The notes under the pieces are model-generated. The model saw nothing but the letters and a program-made list of their open reading frames with translations, did not search any database and was not told the DNA's origin. This document shows positions 45,601-56,967 of a stretch of 64,000 bases of DNA, one piece after another. A program made the position numbers and the translations under genes. How positions within the stretch are numbered: position 1 is the first letter of the stretch; each line of letters opens with the position of its first letter. The DNA comes from Ctena decussata (Eukaryota > Mollusca > Bivalvia > Lucinida > Lucinidae): the NCBI GenBank assembly GCA_963989385.1, contig OZ022500.1:107549842-107613841 (forward strand), given 5' to 3'.

Positions 45601-46960
45601 GTATAATTGTACTCAGTATGAATTAAATGAACTTATAAAAGTCATAATTGAAGCAGCACGTACTGTTACGGGAGTCACAAAATTAGTGTCGGTAAATTTT
45701 CTGACAAATGAGACTGGTTGGGAAACGCTCTTTAAGACTGGTTGGGAAACGCTCTTAAATCGAAGGAAAAACATAAATTCTTTCTGTTTTATAAAATGCA
45801 ACATGATATATCTCCTAATTATTTGTCGTATTTAGTGCCGTTAAGTGTTGGGAATACTGTTAATTATTAGCTGCGGAATTCTACAAATCTACTTACAGTT
45901 CACACAAACACTCAGCTTCACTATAATTCTTTCTTACCTTCTGCAGTAAACTGTAATGAATTTCCCGAACTTATAAGATACGTAATCTACCGAGCATAAC
46001 TACCTTTAAGAATGAGTTAAATTCAGATATTACGAAAAACACTTCATATTACTTTGCTGGTAAGAGACTTTGGCAGATTTACCACTCACGTTTAAGAACA
46101 AACTGCAGTTCTCTTAAGAAACATCCCTTCTCCAAAAGTATAGTCGAAAGTCCGTTATGTGTCTATCGTGCAATAGAGGATACTAATCATTTTCTATTCA
46201 GTTGTTCGCGTTTTCATAATTTAAGGCAAGACCTCTTTAATAGAATTATTCATATTTGTTAGCCTACTCTTAATATACTGTGTTTTGGCAGCGAACAACT
46301 TTATGAAATTGAACACCGACAAATATTCTTAGCAGTGCAAGATTTTTTGGTAAAAACAAAGCGATTTGAAATTGCATGGCGAAATTAAACAGAAACAACC
46401 CTTTCCTTTTCCTTTCGTTGAACCTGTTACTGTTATTGTTGAATTTGTCCGTTATTCCTTAGTGCATGAGTGAAATACTGTTTAATGTGTAAATAAATGT
46501 TTCAATATTGTGAAAACGTTTGTCTGTTACTCCGTAGACTACATGCAACTGTGTAGTTGAAATGGCTTCACAAACAATTGATACTGTGTCTTTCTGTTTT
46601 CTATATCTTATTCTTTTTCTGTCGTATTTCCTACTTTTCTCATAGACATATTTCTTTTCTTAGCTTGTATGAACCTATGCTATATCCAGTTGTTTCTCAT
46701 ACTAATTTGTTTTTCTTTTTTCACTTTTTCTCTCTTTTTGTGTATTTCATAAAGTTCATTATACTGCATTGTTAATTGACATGTAAAGCCTACTGAAAGT
46801 AAAAATGACTGTATGTATGGTTTTGGAGACCTATTTTATATGTCAATGACTTACTTCTGTATCCCTTTCATCTTAGTGTACATTGCTATGTCATGTAAAG
46901 ATTGTTATATTTATATTCATGTGTACAGTATACTGAATAAAACATTGTTTACTCTGATTT
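45600..46960 (+). pseudogene. LINE C-terminal fragment, decayed
   Basis: Plus-strand remnants across shifting frames read VIIEAARTVTGVTKLVSVN, YKMQHDISPNYLSYLVPLS, the zinc knuckle CVYRAIEDTNHFLFSCSRFH, and FLVKTKRFEIAW near the end. The last two match the LINE at 32076-33375. Several stops and frameshifts are present, and a 23-bp tandem duplication (GACTGGTTGGGAAACGCTCT) lies at about 45709-45757. The 3' UTR ends GAATAAAACATTGTTTACT near 46950. No enzyme core remains. Confidence 0.7.
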
Positions 46961-46974
46961 CTAAATTTTAATAA

Positions 46975-47340
46975 GGCAGTCGATTCAAAGACTAATTAGT
47001 ATCGAAAAGGGTCATAATGAATAAAAGCGATGGTTTAGAATATGAGTCTAACCAATAAAACAATTCTGATTCCTCAGAGTATATCCTCTGATTACAAAGG
47101 ACAAAACTGAAATATAATCTGCAATATGGATGATGTACGAAGAGATGTTTTACGGCCGCCACACGGCACAGCACCAGCTGCAGTGAAGTAAAATTATAAT
47201 AAAAAGTTATCTTTTAACAGTATGCTTTCTCTGGCTTTCGTTACCAGTATACGAAACTTCTAAGTATGGCCTTTGTTCCATCTTTCAAAATTAATGTATT
47301 CTCTGTTCATGAAGGGACTTCTTTAGCTTTTAATTCCTTC
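46975..47340. repeat. Dispersed repeat with ACGGCCGCCACACGGCACAG
   Basis: Close relative of 24200-24475, sharing AGACTAATTAGTATCGAAAAG-like, ATATAATCTGCAATATGGAT and GATGATGTACGAAGAGATGT, in the same orientation. It follows the LINE 3' end directly. Confidence 0.65.
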
Positions 47341-47927
47341 TGTCGCTGTCTGTCTGTTTAAGACATGTGACATATCCACCTAAACCACTGGGCCAATTTA
47401 ATCACTTTTCATCGGAGTGATTTTTGAAAGATGTTCAAAGATATGGAATCCAACATCAGAATTGTTGTTATAGCAACAAGAAGAAAATGATGGGCAAAAT
47501 TGTCCAACCTATTCTCACAAACACTGGGCAGATTTAGAATAATTTGGCAGGAATGTTGCTACGGTGCTCTTCTGTAAAAGTTTCTCAAGGCTTATGAATT
47601 CGTGTATGGCCTATGATTTTCCTTATTGAAAAGAGCTTTCTTTTTATATAAAGGCATATATAGTCTATGCCTTCGTTAGCTTAGTTACAAAAGTACTTTG
47701 GGCCAATAATAGTTGACAAGACAGGACAGAGTGTGAATAAAAGATAAGCCACACGCCGAATTTTAGCCGAAACATTATCAACACCGGTGCATTTTTTGAC
47801 ATTTAAACCCGAGACAATTGTGGTAATATTTCCTTTTCAGATATGCGTGTACAGAAACACCACTTGTCTCCAAAAGTGGCATTTGTTAGCATATTTTAAG
47901 TACTTGGACGTTTTAAAGACTTCAAGA

Positions 47928-48154
47928 GCCCCGACAAAACTGACAAGTGGCATGTGCGCCCGACAAAGACTCAATTCAGCCTGGGCATACGCCCAGTCTG
48001 ATAAATCTCCGCTGTCCGCATGGAGCTAGCTTAGACCCTTATTTATTCTTCAAGCACACAGTTAAGACTCTGATCAGACTGGGTGGCGGCTCAGGTTGAT
48101 CGGAGTCTTCGCAGGGCCCAAGTGCCACTTTGTTGGTTTTTGTGGTGTCGCGGC
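47928..48154. mobile_element. Palindromic MITE-A (duplication copy A)
   Basis: Starts GCCCCGACAAAACTGACAAG and ends TTTTTGTGGTGTCGCGGC. It is orthologous within the duplication to 51469-51711. Confidence 0.8.
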
Positions 48155-48329
48155 TCATACAGTCTTTGCCAATAATTTATTTCTCGGCTTTTACAAAACA
48201 AAACAAAACAAAAAATATAGAAAAAAGGTCACCGACTTCTGACTCTACTGGAGGCTAATTAGGGTTCAAGGAAGCTCTTGTCTGGTTGGCCCTTTCGCCA
48301 CCACATCAACGTGTTGTTCCAGAATAGTG

Positions 48330-48480
48330 TATTATCATTGGTGATTACATTGTACTTGTAGTCCCCTTTAGCATCCAGTATTGTATACTTGCTCGTGGTG
48401 CGGATATGTTCACACTTGTCTGGGTTAAAGACCATCTACCAATCTCTTTCCTATTCCTGCAGACGATTGATTTACATCTT
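48330..48480 (-). pseudogene. LINE reverse-transcriptase fragment
   Basis: The minus strand reads RLQE-stop-ERDW-stop-MVFNPDKCEHIRTTSKYTIL. The W-x-M-x-FNPDKC-x-x-I segment is the conserved region just after the catalytic YADD motif of non-LTR reverse transcriptases. Two TAG codons interrupt it. A second copy lies at 52380-52490, where its upstream part is separated by the 52488-53945 insertion and resumes at 53946. Confidence 0.7.
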
Positions 48481-48539
48481 CAAACTGATGGTGAGCGTGT
48501 ACACTTTTAGAAGGGGCAACTCTGCCATTATATTTTGCC

Positions 48540-48939
48540 TCACTTCTCAGACGGTCTCAGCTCTGTAACAAAAGAATTTGCTCTTCTACAAGGAAATTCT
48601 TTCCTTAGAGTGTAAACCCTTTTGGTAGACTTTTTCTTCCGGAGAAGCAAACGGTTGCCCCGTTTGTAAAAATGGCGGAAAATTATGGAGGTGTATCCAT
48701 TTACCATAAACTGTATCTTAGCATCAACGCATGTGCAAGCTGATCTTAGTCTGAATAATTCAGAATCAAGCTCTTCTATTAGCTTGATGTTTAAAAGTTC
48801 AAAATATTTTATTTGATGACTGAGTTTCTTTTTCTGGAGTTGCAAATCCTCATACTGAGCTCTCGTAACATCTTCTGGCTTGACTTTCTTTTTCTTTTCA
48901 TTAATGTCTTCCAGAATCTCTTTGCTGGTTGATGCTTGT
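48540..48939 (-). pseudogene. Coiled-coil exon fragment (Myb/SANT-adaptor-like tail?), copy A
   Basis: After an acceptor TTTTCAG at 48940 the minus strand reads ASTSKEILEDINEKKKKVK, PEDVTRAQYEDLQLQKKKLS and HQIKYFELLNIKLIEEL. This is a charged, Leu-heptad coiled coil of the sort found at the C-terminus of Myb/SANT adaptor proteins of Harbinger-type elements. That link is inference. After about VNGYTS the frame runs into the dispersed AGAATTTGCTC repeat. No 5' exon was found. Confidence 0.45.
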
Positions 48940-48959
48940 CTGAAAAAAAAATGGATAAA

Positions 48960-49780
48960 TGAAATGAAAATGATGTTTTCTATGAAAGACCATTATTGAC
49001 TTCTCACTTCCCGCCTCTCATTTATATGCAAATTACGTCGTAATTTTATATGCGTTGACGCCAATAAAAACGTCGCGTTTTCTCATGGCAAAGTCGTGAC
49101 GTTTTAGTTAAATGTTAGCTCATAAAATGTGATTTTAGTGTCGTATGATAAATAGAATCTTGAATGTGTACTCCTGTATTATCGAATTTATTAAACTCTT
49201 TGGGGAAAACTGATGAGATGCAAGAGCACTCATGTAAGATCCTCTATTTATGCATGCTTGCATTTTGACCCATAATAGACGTCATAATAATATAATTGGG
49301 TCAATTGATATTAGCAACACTACTCTACTTATTATCCTAACTAAAAGTGAATGTAATGAAGCTTCACCATGTAAAGAGTTCAAGCCTGACTTGCTACTAC
49401 CTAGGATATTAAAGAAAAAATGTACCATGCATGCCTTGTCGTGATTTTCCAGAAAAGCCTCGACAAGACTAGAGAATGTGCTATGTGGCAGCTATAATGA
49501 GGAAAGGTGAGAAGTAGCGACAAAGTAATAATATTAACCAGATTCTACGTATACATGCTGCAAGGTATGGGAAAACATCCTCACTAGAAATATACCGAAG
49601 CACTTCGATAGGCATCACATTCACAGAGACTGTCGTCACGGGAAACGGTCAAGACGAAGCTGCGAAGCACAATATGTCGGCCGTAGAATTTGTGTTAGGC
49701 CCTCAAAGAAAGCTTCAACATGACCACAATGCTAGACATTTCTAACGCTCTTAAACCGGACAGTAATCATACTTGAAAGG
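48960..49780. other. Duplicated non-coding block with a possible ORF remnant
   Basis: 49331-49690 is conserved with 55535-55870. It reads on the plus strand through TKSECNEASPCKEFKPDLLL, with stops and frameshifts that differ between copies. I do not recognise the family; it may be a decayed element ORF. 48960-49200 is conserved with 54465-54680. Confidence 0.45.
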
Positions 49781-49783
49781 ATT

Positions 49784-49998
49784 AGGGTAGAGTCGATTAA
49801 CTTCGGACAGCGGGTAAATTCGGACATATTGCAAACAGTGAAAATCCAGATGAGACGGCTCATCATGATGCGCCGTCTCATCAGGATCTTCACTGTTTCC
49901 CAGTTATTTTTTGTTTTAATGCCAAACAACTGACATATAAAAGAAACAGTATCATTGTCAGAATGTACCTGCTGTCCGAATCGACCTGACTTGACCCT
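49784..49998. mobile_element. Palindromic MITE-B, copy A
   Basis: Starts AGGGTAGAGTCGATTAACTT and ends ACCTGACTTGACCCT. It has an inner hairpin, GATGAGACGGCTCATCATGA...GCCGTCTCATC. Second copy at 56350-56564. Confidence 0.8.
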
Positions 49999-50420
49999 AT
50001 TTCTTTCCACACGAATTGCAGATGGGTAGTTACACCTGAAGGAGTCACATCAAACAGTATTCGGTACACATCCGAATACCCAAATGAACACTCATGTAAC
50101 CACTTTTTGAGCACGAAGTACTCAGTGAACTTTTTGTATGACCAACGTCTGTTTAAAGCGTGACATTGTCATCTAAACCTCTGGGCCAGTTTAATCACTT
50201 TTCACTGGAATAATTCTTGGGTGGTACTGACTGAAAGATGTTCAAAGATATGTAATCCAATCAGAATTGTTCAGAACAGAACAGAACATATACTTTATTT
50301 CACTCAGGTCATTACAGACATATGAGGATATAAAGATAAACAATTACAGTGAATAGATATGGACATGGTGAAAGCGAGTTATAACAACAATACATATATA
50401 CATAAAACACCAAATAATCA

Positions 50421-50700
50421 GCCGGGCCGCGTAGCGCAATCGGTAGGGCACCTGACTCATAAGTCAGAGGTCCTGGGTTCGAAACTCGGTCTGGCCACAT
50501 ACTTTCGTTTGTCCTTCCGCTGATTCAAGAAGGTCAGTTGTCAGTTACTGGCGACAGTATGTGCACTAAGTACTGGTTAACCGCTTAGGAGGTCTAAGCC
50601 TGCCCAGGAATAGTGTGGTTAGGTTAACTGACCGTCCCGACATGACCTTAGCTGTTTACCGTGGACGTTAAGCATTAAATCAACCAACCAACCAACCAAA
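50421..50700 (+). repeat. SINE-1, full-length copy
   Basis: tRNA-Met-like head (GCGCAATCGG, CTCATAA loop, B box GGGTTCGAAACTC), then body TTACTGGCGACAGTATGTGC, ACTGGTTAACCGCTTAGGAG and GTTTACCGTGGACGTTAAGC, ending in a (CAAC)n-like tail. This is the best-preserved copy and the reference for the family. It inserted only in duplication copy B. Confidence 0.85.
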
Positions 50701-50815
50701 AACTCATATAACGTACATATATAGAACATTTGGAGTATAGGATTGCACATTTTTACATCGATATAGCAAATAATATATCCCTGCAGGCACAAGACTATGA
50801 ATAATCACTGGATCA

Positions 50816-50885
50816 ACGTTGGGTGAACGTCATGACGTTGAATCAACGTTGATTCAATGTCGACTCAACGTCATGTGTCCAGTGG
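50816..50885. repeat. AACGTTGAATCAACGTT periodic palindromes
   Basis: About four overlapping palindromic units (GATCAACGTTGGGTGAACGT, ATGACGTTGAATCAACGTTG, TTCAATGTCGACTCAACGTC) occur with a ~17-18-bp period. Confidence 0.8.
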
Positions 50886-51468
50886 CATACAAAGATCGCA
50901 ACTATAAGAGCCCCGTCATGCTAACAGGTGACTAGCGCGTGCGCTATCAACATTAGGTAAAAAACAGATTTTCTTAACACCTATTAGCCATAATAACTAT
51001 AGCAACAAAATAGAAAATGATAGGCAAAATAGACGAACCTATTCTCAAAAACCTTTGGGCAGATTTAAAATGATTTGGTAGAAATGTTGATCTTCTGTAA
51101 AAGTTTCCCAAGGCTTATGAAAACGTTTTTGTATGGCCTATAATTTTCCTTATTGAAAGGAGCTTTCTTTCTATAAAGAAGTAAATATAAAATATGCCTT
51201 CTTTAGCTCAGTTGGAAAAGTACTTTGGGCCAATAATAGTTGACTAGACAGGACAGAGAATAAATAAAAGATGGGCCGCACGCCAAATTTTAGCCGAAAC
51301 TTTATCAACACCGGTGCACTTTTTTTTACATTTTGACCGGAGACAATGGCGGTAACTGTTACCGTAATATTTCCTTTTCAGTTACTGGTGTACAGGAAAA
51401 TCACTTGTCACCCAAAGTGGAATTTGTCAGCGTATTTTAAGTACTTGGATGTTTTAAAAACTACACGA

Positions 51469-51711
51469 GCCGCGACACAACAAAACCAACAAAGTGGCAT
51501 GTGCGCCCGACAAAGACTCTGATCAGCCTGGGCATCCTGTCTGATCAGAGTCTTCGCTGTCCGCATGGAGCTAGCATAGACCTTTATCTACCCTACAGTA
51601 AAGACTCTGATCCCCTACAGTAAAGACTCTGATCAGACTGGGTGGCAGCTCAGGCTGATCTCAGTCCTCGCAGGATGCAATTGCCTTTTTGTTGTTTTGT
51701 GGCGTCGCTGC
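51469..51711. mobile_element. Palindromic MITE-A (duplication copy B)
   Basis: Starts GCCGCGACACAACAAAACCA and ends TTTGTGGCGTCGCTGC. An extra short direct duplication (TACAGTAAAGACTCTGATC, twice) lies at 51593-51630. Confidence 0.8.
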
Positions 51712-52487
51712 TCATACAGTCTTTGCCAATTTATTTCTCGACTTATACAAAGCAAAACAAAAAAATTATGTAAAAGGTCACAGACTTCTGTCTCTAGTAG
51801 AGACTTCTGTCTCCATAGTCTTACCAGTGGTAAAAACCGTCAAAATAGAAATCATTTTGAAACCTGTACAGCCTTCAGAATTAATGAAAATATTTCGGTT
51901 GATGTGCTTTTTGTATCATATAACTGGCGGAAAAGAACGAATAAGGTATTTTAGAAAAATGATAAGTCTCTACATAAAAATACGATTTTCGTCTCTTGTT
52001 TCCCGTTAAGCAATGAAATAATGCAACCGCGGCACAATCAATGGGATCCTTGCTAAATATTTTGTACATTGTATTTTTATCAACTGTTAAACGCCTGTAC
52101 CGTGTATCTTTATCTCCTGTACCTTGTGTTTTTACCATGAAATAAAGCTTGTGAAATCGAAAATCTATTTTATGGTACATGTAAACTCAAGGACGTTTTT
52201 GATTTATCAAAGCTGGCCAATCACGATAATAATTAATGGCGTGTAGTGAGAAGTTTGCAGCGATACCTCGCGATGAAATATTTCATGCTGATAGAGCTAT
52301 AGCGCCTTTAAGGTTCAAGAAGCTCTTGTCTAGGTTGGCCTTTACGTCACCACATCAACATGTTTTTCCAGGATAGCGTATTGTCATTAGTGGATTCATT
52401 GTACTTGTACTCTCTTTTAACATTCAGTATTGTATACTTGCTCACGGTGCGGATATGTTCACACTTGTCTGGGCTAAAGACCATCTA

Positions 52488-53945
52488 CAGTGGACTCGAC
52501 AGTATCGGATCAAGTTCAATAAAACTCCTGTTTTGTTGTATATGAATGCTAACATTATGTATGTTATTACACATAACAATTGCACAATATCCCTTCTATC
52601 TATCCATGTCAGAATATTTACGAAATTTATTCCTTTAAGGGCAGATAACCTATCCAGACTTACATGAGGGTCTTACGACAGTAGCGAATCAGTTGCGACA
52701 GTATGATAATATTTTGTAAGAGTTCCTCCGAGGCGTTCTGCCAAACTTCTTAGCTTCAATAATTTGGCTACATAAACAGCTCGACCTATTTAACTCTGAG
52801 AGGAAACTTTTACGGCCTTTCAACGATATTTTTCACATGGCCCGTCACCAGCAACGTTAGCTAACAGTTGAATATGTACAAATGTACAAGCATTAATAAT
52901 GCATGTCAATAATTCTTAACTCAATTATCCCCTGCGCTCCTTTAGCACGGAACTACTCAAACAGTATAGACCATAATCTGACTTCGCAAAGAATACACCC
53001 TGATAAGACCGTAGCGTCTGATCAGGATCAAGTTTATGGTGATTTTCCGCCTTAGCACTGGAATATCAATGCAAACGAGTATAAACACTACATGGTCATT
53101 CAACGAGTTCTGCTGCATTAATCTGAGTCTACACACTGGAATATCAATGCAAACGAGTATAAACACTACATGGTCATTCAACGAGTTCTGCTGCATTAAT
53201 CTGAGTCTACACAGTGTACAAATGTCCAGCTGATGAACGCAAAACATTAATGAGTTCACAAACATACGAGCTGATGTCGATTGCTTCTTCAAAATGTTTA
53301 GTGGAAGCTTAGATGTGCTACGCACAACCGTCATTATCAGACGGTAGTGTGTCGGGCGTGAGATGGGGGGATATTTTACAAAAAGGATATTGTATTATTC
53401 TTTATTTTTTGAAAGAAGACACGGTAGTCATTCAGGTAGTTGATTTATGACTTACTTTCAGCATCTGGCCTGCATTTGACATAAAGTTTTCCAGCTAATG
53501 CCTGTATTTCAGTTCAACTTATAAAATGATCCGTTACTGTCGCACATTGGTGTCCAACTTTTCAAGTCTCTAGCTTCATCAAATACTGGTAGGTCACGAA
53601 AATAATGACTGTCTGCAATTTGAGGGATGCCAGGACTTATTACAAAGCAGAATCGGTTTCAATCGTCTAATTATAAAATTGTGTAAACAACCGAAATTTG
53701 TTTTGGGAGTAACGAGCAACAGACAAAATGCAAGCGCCGCTGAAGAGGGGTCAAGCATTTCAACAACTCTGATTTGTTTCTTAGCCGCACATTTCGATTG
53801 AATTTTTCACCCTGCACTTTGCCATTGGTTTAACTCGAAGAATGTAATATAATGGTGAAAAATATTTGCTTCATTTGTGAGGAAAATGGGTGATAACATA
53901 AGGGTGATCCGATACTGTCGATGATCCGATACTGTCGAGTCCACT
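52488..53945. mobile_element. Pogo/Tc1-like element with paralogous empty site
   Basis: Starts CAGTGGACTCGACAGTATCG and ends CGATACTGTCGAGTCCACTG, flanked by TA at 52486-52487 and 53946-53947. The duplication copy A has the uninterrupted site (GACCATCTACCAATCTC at about 48430), which proves insertion after the duplication. The right end has its motif doubled (GATCCGATACTGTCGA twice). The interior is non-coding and holds a 78-bp tandem duplication near 53058-53215. 1458 bp, non-autonomous. Confidence 0.9.
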
Positions 53946-54024
53946 GTACCAATCTCTTTCCTATTCCTGCAGACGACTGATTTACAACTTCAAACTTACG
54001 GTGAGTATGTGCACCTCCCTTCTC

Positions 54025-54420
54025 AAACAGTCTCAGCTCTGTAACGAAAGAATTTGCTCTTCTACAAGGAAATTCTTTCCTTAGAATGTAAACCCTTTTG
54101 GAAGACTTTTTCTTCCGGAGAAGCAAACAGGAAGTCATATGGAGGTGTATCCATTTACCATAAGCTGTATCTTAGCATCAACGCATGTGTAAGCTGATCT
54201 TAGTCGGAATACTAAGAATCAAGTTCTTTCATTAGCTTGATACTTAAAAGTGCAAAATATCTTATTTGATGACCGAATTTCTTTTTCTGGAGTTGCAAAA
54301 CCTCATACTGAGCTCTCGTAACATCTTCTGGCTTGATTTTCTTTTTCTTTTCATTCTTGTCTTCCAGACTCTCTTTGCTGGTTGATGCTTGTCTGATTGT
54401 CTAAAAAACAATTAAAAACT
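54025..54420 (-). pseudogene. Coiled-coil exon fragment, copy B (decayed)
   Basis: Copy B of 48540-48939. It keeps DVTRAQYEVLQLQKKK but has an in-frame stop in the segment after MKELDS and other differences. It is more decayed than copy A. Confidence 0.5.
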
Positions 54421-54689
54421 GGATAAATGAAATAAAAAATAATAATGTTTTCTATGAAAGACCATTATTGACTTCTCACTTTCCGCCTCTCATTTCTATG
54501 CAAATTACGTCGTATCGTTGCGTTGACGCCTATAAAAAACGTCGCGTTTACTCCTGGCAAAATCGTTACGTTTTATTTAAAAATTAGCTCATAAAATGCG
54601 ATTTTAGTGTCGTATGATAAATAGAATCTTGCATGTGTACTCCTGTATTATCAATCTTGCATGTGTACTCCTGTATTATCGAATTTATT

Positions 54690-55530
54690 GACCTGGCTAG
54701 TTGTGCGCAAATACATGCTTAGAAGCCATCCTATGACTCCTTAAAATGAAAGCCTGGAAAAGGCCAAATTCTGAACTTCATGATTCGAATGCTAATACTC
54801 TGCTGTTGAAATATTTGAACTGGTTTCGTAACTAAAACTAGATATTTGTGGAAACTGCACCTAAAAACAGCTATTCGGAAAACCTTGAATAAACGGCATA
54901 CAAGCAATATAAGGTCTTGAGAAACAGTTTTCAAACTATAATAACTTGATGACTGGCTTTTACCATGGCAGTTTAGGCTTTCCAGAACTGATGCTTATTA
55001 ATATATCTCTTAGCATAGACATAATTGGATTTTGATATATTTCCCTCTTCATCTTATTTAGTTTACTGTTTACCATGTACATGCATATACTTGGATTTTC
55101 ACTCAAAGAGAAATGTAAACACAGGTATGAATTTGGTCTTACAAGCAAACATATTTCAAATATGATCTTTAAAACGTCACCACCTCACTAAATATTGACA
55201 CAGGAATGTCTGAGCAAATACTGTAGACCAAGGCCAGACTGTTCATGGACTGCAGTAGTATTTCCCATTCTTCCAGCACCTTTGTGCCAAATTGATGACA
55301 GTCAAATCAGTAAAGGTAAAATCAACTTAATTAAGGTCTACAATGGCAGCTGCTGCAGAGATGGTTTCTGTGAATATTAAAGCTGCCATGATAAGGTACT
55401 ATATCAATAAGCAGTCAGCTGTAGCAGAATAAGTTTAAATTGTGCTAAAATGGGCAGCCAGCCTTAGCAAAAAGTGGACTTGTCGGTTACGCATCAGACC
55501 TGTTCTTAAAATTTGTATAAGACCTATAAC
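54690..55530. other. Insertion-specific sequence in duplication copy B
   Basis: About 840 bp is absent from copy A, where ~140 bp of different sequence occupies the place. No gene or inverted ends were recognised. A 28-bp direct duplication (CTTGCATGTGTACTCCTGTA) precedes it at about 54628-54680. Confidence 0.45.
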
Positions 55531-56349
55531 CTACTTATCATACAAACTAAAAGTGAATGTAATGAAGCTTCTCCAAGTAAAGATTTCAAGCCTGACTTGC
55601 TACTAGCTAGGATATTAAAAAAAATTGTACCATGCATGCCTTGTCACGATTTTCCAAAAAAAGCCTCGACAAGACAAGAATGTACAATGTGGCAGGTATA
55701 ATCAGGAAATGTTAGAAGACTCTAGCGTCAAAGTAATAATATTGACCAGATTCTACGTATACATGCTGCTATGTGTGGGAAAACATCCTCACTAGAAATA
55801 TACCGAAGCACTTCGATGAGCATCACATTCACAGAGACTGTCGTCACGGGAAACGATCAAGACGAAGCTGTAAAACACAGTACGCAACAGCCTACGTCAT
55901 CCGACGCGTCACTAGTTGATCAAATAACATCTATTCGGACAATCATCTATTCGGAATAGACCAACATTACTCTAAATGTTGATAACTTTTCGAGAAAAGA
56001 CTGCATGCACCAAATTCATTCTAAAAAGGGCAATATTTCAACATGAAAGTGACTCCATAAAATGTTATAGAATTCGCAGATACTTTGACTAAACACATCA
56101 CAATGTAGGTTGAGCCATATTTGGTCAAACTGGTTGCAAAATCAACTGAATGTCAAATGCCGACTTCCATGTAGTAAGATTGTCCTTTCATTGCCGTATT
56201 TGGTGCACCCAGTGGCTTTTCGAAGATTTTGAAATTTACAAGATTTATGGGAAAATTCCGAAAACTGGACCAATCGAAATGGTGTAATTTCGAAAATACG
56301 TCACTTGCTGGTGACGTAGGCTGTTAGGTGTAATATGACAGGCATCATA

Positions 56350-56564
56350 GGGGTAGAGTCGGGTAACTTCGGACAGCTAGAAAATTCGGACATACCACTG
56401 CAAACAGTGAAAATCCAGATGAGACGGCCCATAATGAGCTGTCTCATCAGGATTTTCACTGTTTGTCCAGTTATTTTTGTTTTAATGCCAAACAACTGAC
56501 ATATAAAGGAACCAATGTCACTGTCCGAATTTACCTGCTGTCCAGATTTACCTGACTTGACCCT
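56350..56564. mobile_element. Palindromic MITE-B, copy B
   Basis: Starts GGGGTAGAGTCGGGTAACTT and ends ACCTGACTTGACCCT, with an inner hairpin AGATGAGACGGC...GCTGTCTCATC. Part of the local duplication. Confidence 0.8.
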
Positions 56565-56967
56565 CCGAATACCCAAATGAACCCTCTTGCAACCACTTTT
56601 ATTTTTAGCTCACCTGAGCACGAGGTACTCATTGAACTTTTTGTATGGCCAGCTTTCCGTCGTCGTCTGTCTGTTTCAAACGTGACATATACACCTAAAC
56701 CACTGAGTGAATTTAATAATTTTTCACCGAAATGATTCTTGGGTGGTATTGACTGAAAGATGTTCAAATATATGGAATCCAATCAGAATTGTTGCTTTAG
56801 CTACAAAATAGTAAATGATAGGCAAAATAGTCAAACCTATTCTCAAAATCACTGGGCAGATTTAAAATAATTTGGCAGAAATGTTGCTAGAGGGCTCTTC
56901 TGTAAAAGTTTTCCAAGGCTTATGAATTCGTTTATAGCTTATAATTTTCCTTATTGAAAGGTGCTTT

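Larger units (their letters stand above)
47360..56590 (+). repeat. Local tandem segmental duplication (copies A and B)
   Basis: Copy A spans about 47360-50130 and copy B about 50140-56590, in direct orientation with the order of landmarks kept. Landmarks (A/B): TTTGGGCCAATAATAGTTGA (47698/51228), MITE-A (47928/51469), the LINE RT fragment (48330/52380), the coiled-coil exon (48540/54025), AAAGTGAATGTAATGAAGCT (49345/55551), and MITE-B (49784/56350). Copy B is longer because of insertions at 50265-51000, 52488-53945, 54690-55530 and 55880-56340. A third partial copy C follows at 56600-56970 and 58797-58925. Confidence 0.8.

Noticed and set aside
50421..50497. Functional tRNA-Met gene
   Set aside because: It is the head of a complete SINE-1 with the same body and tail as 34684-34954.
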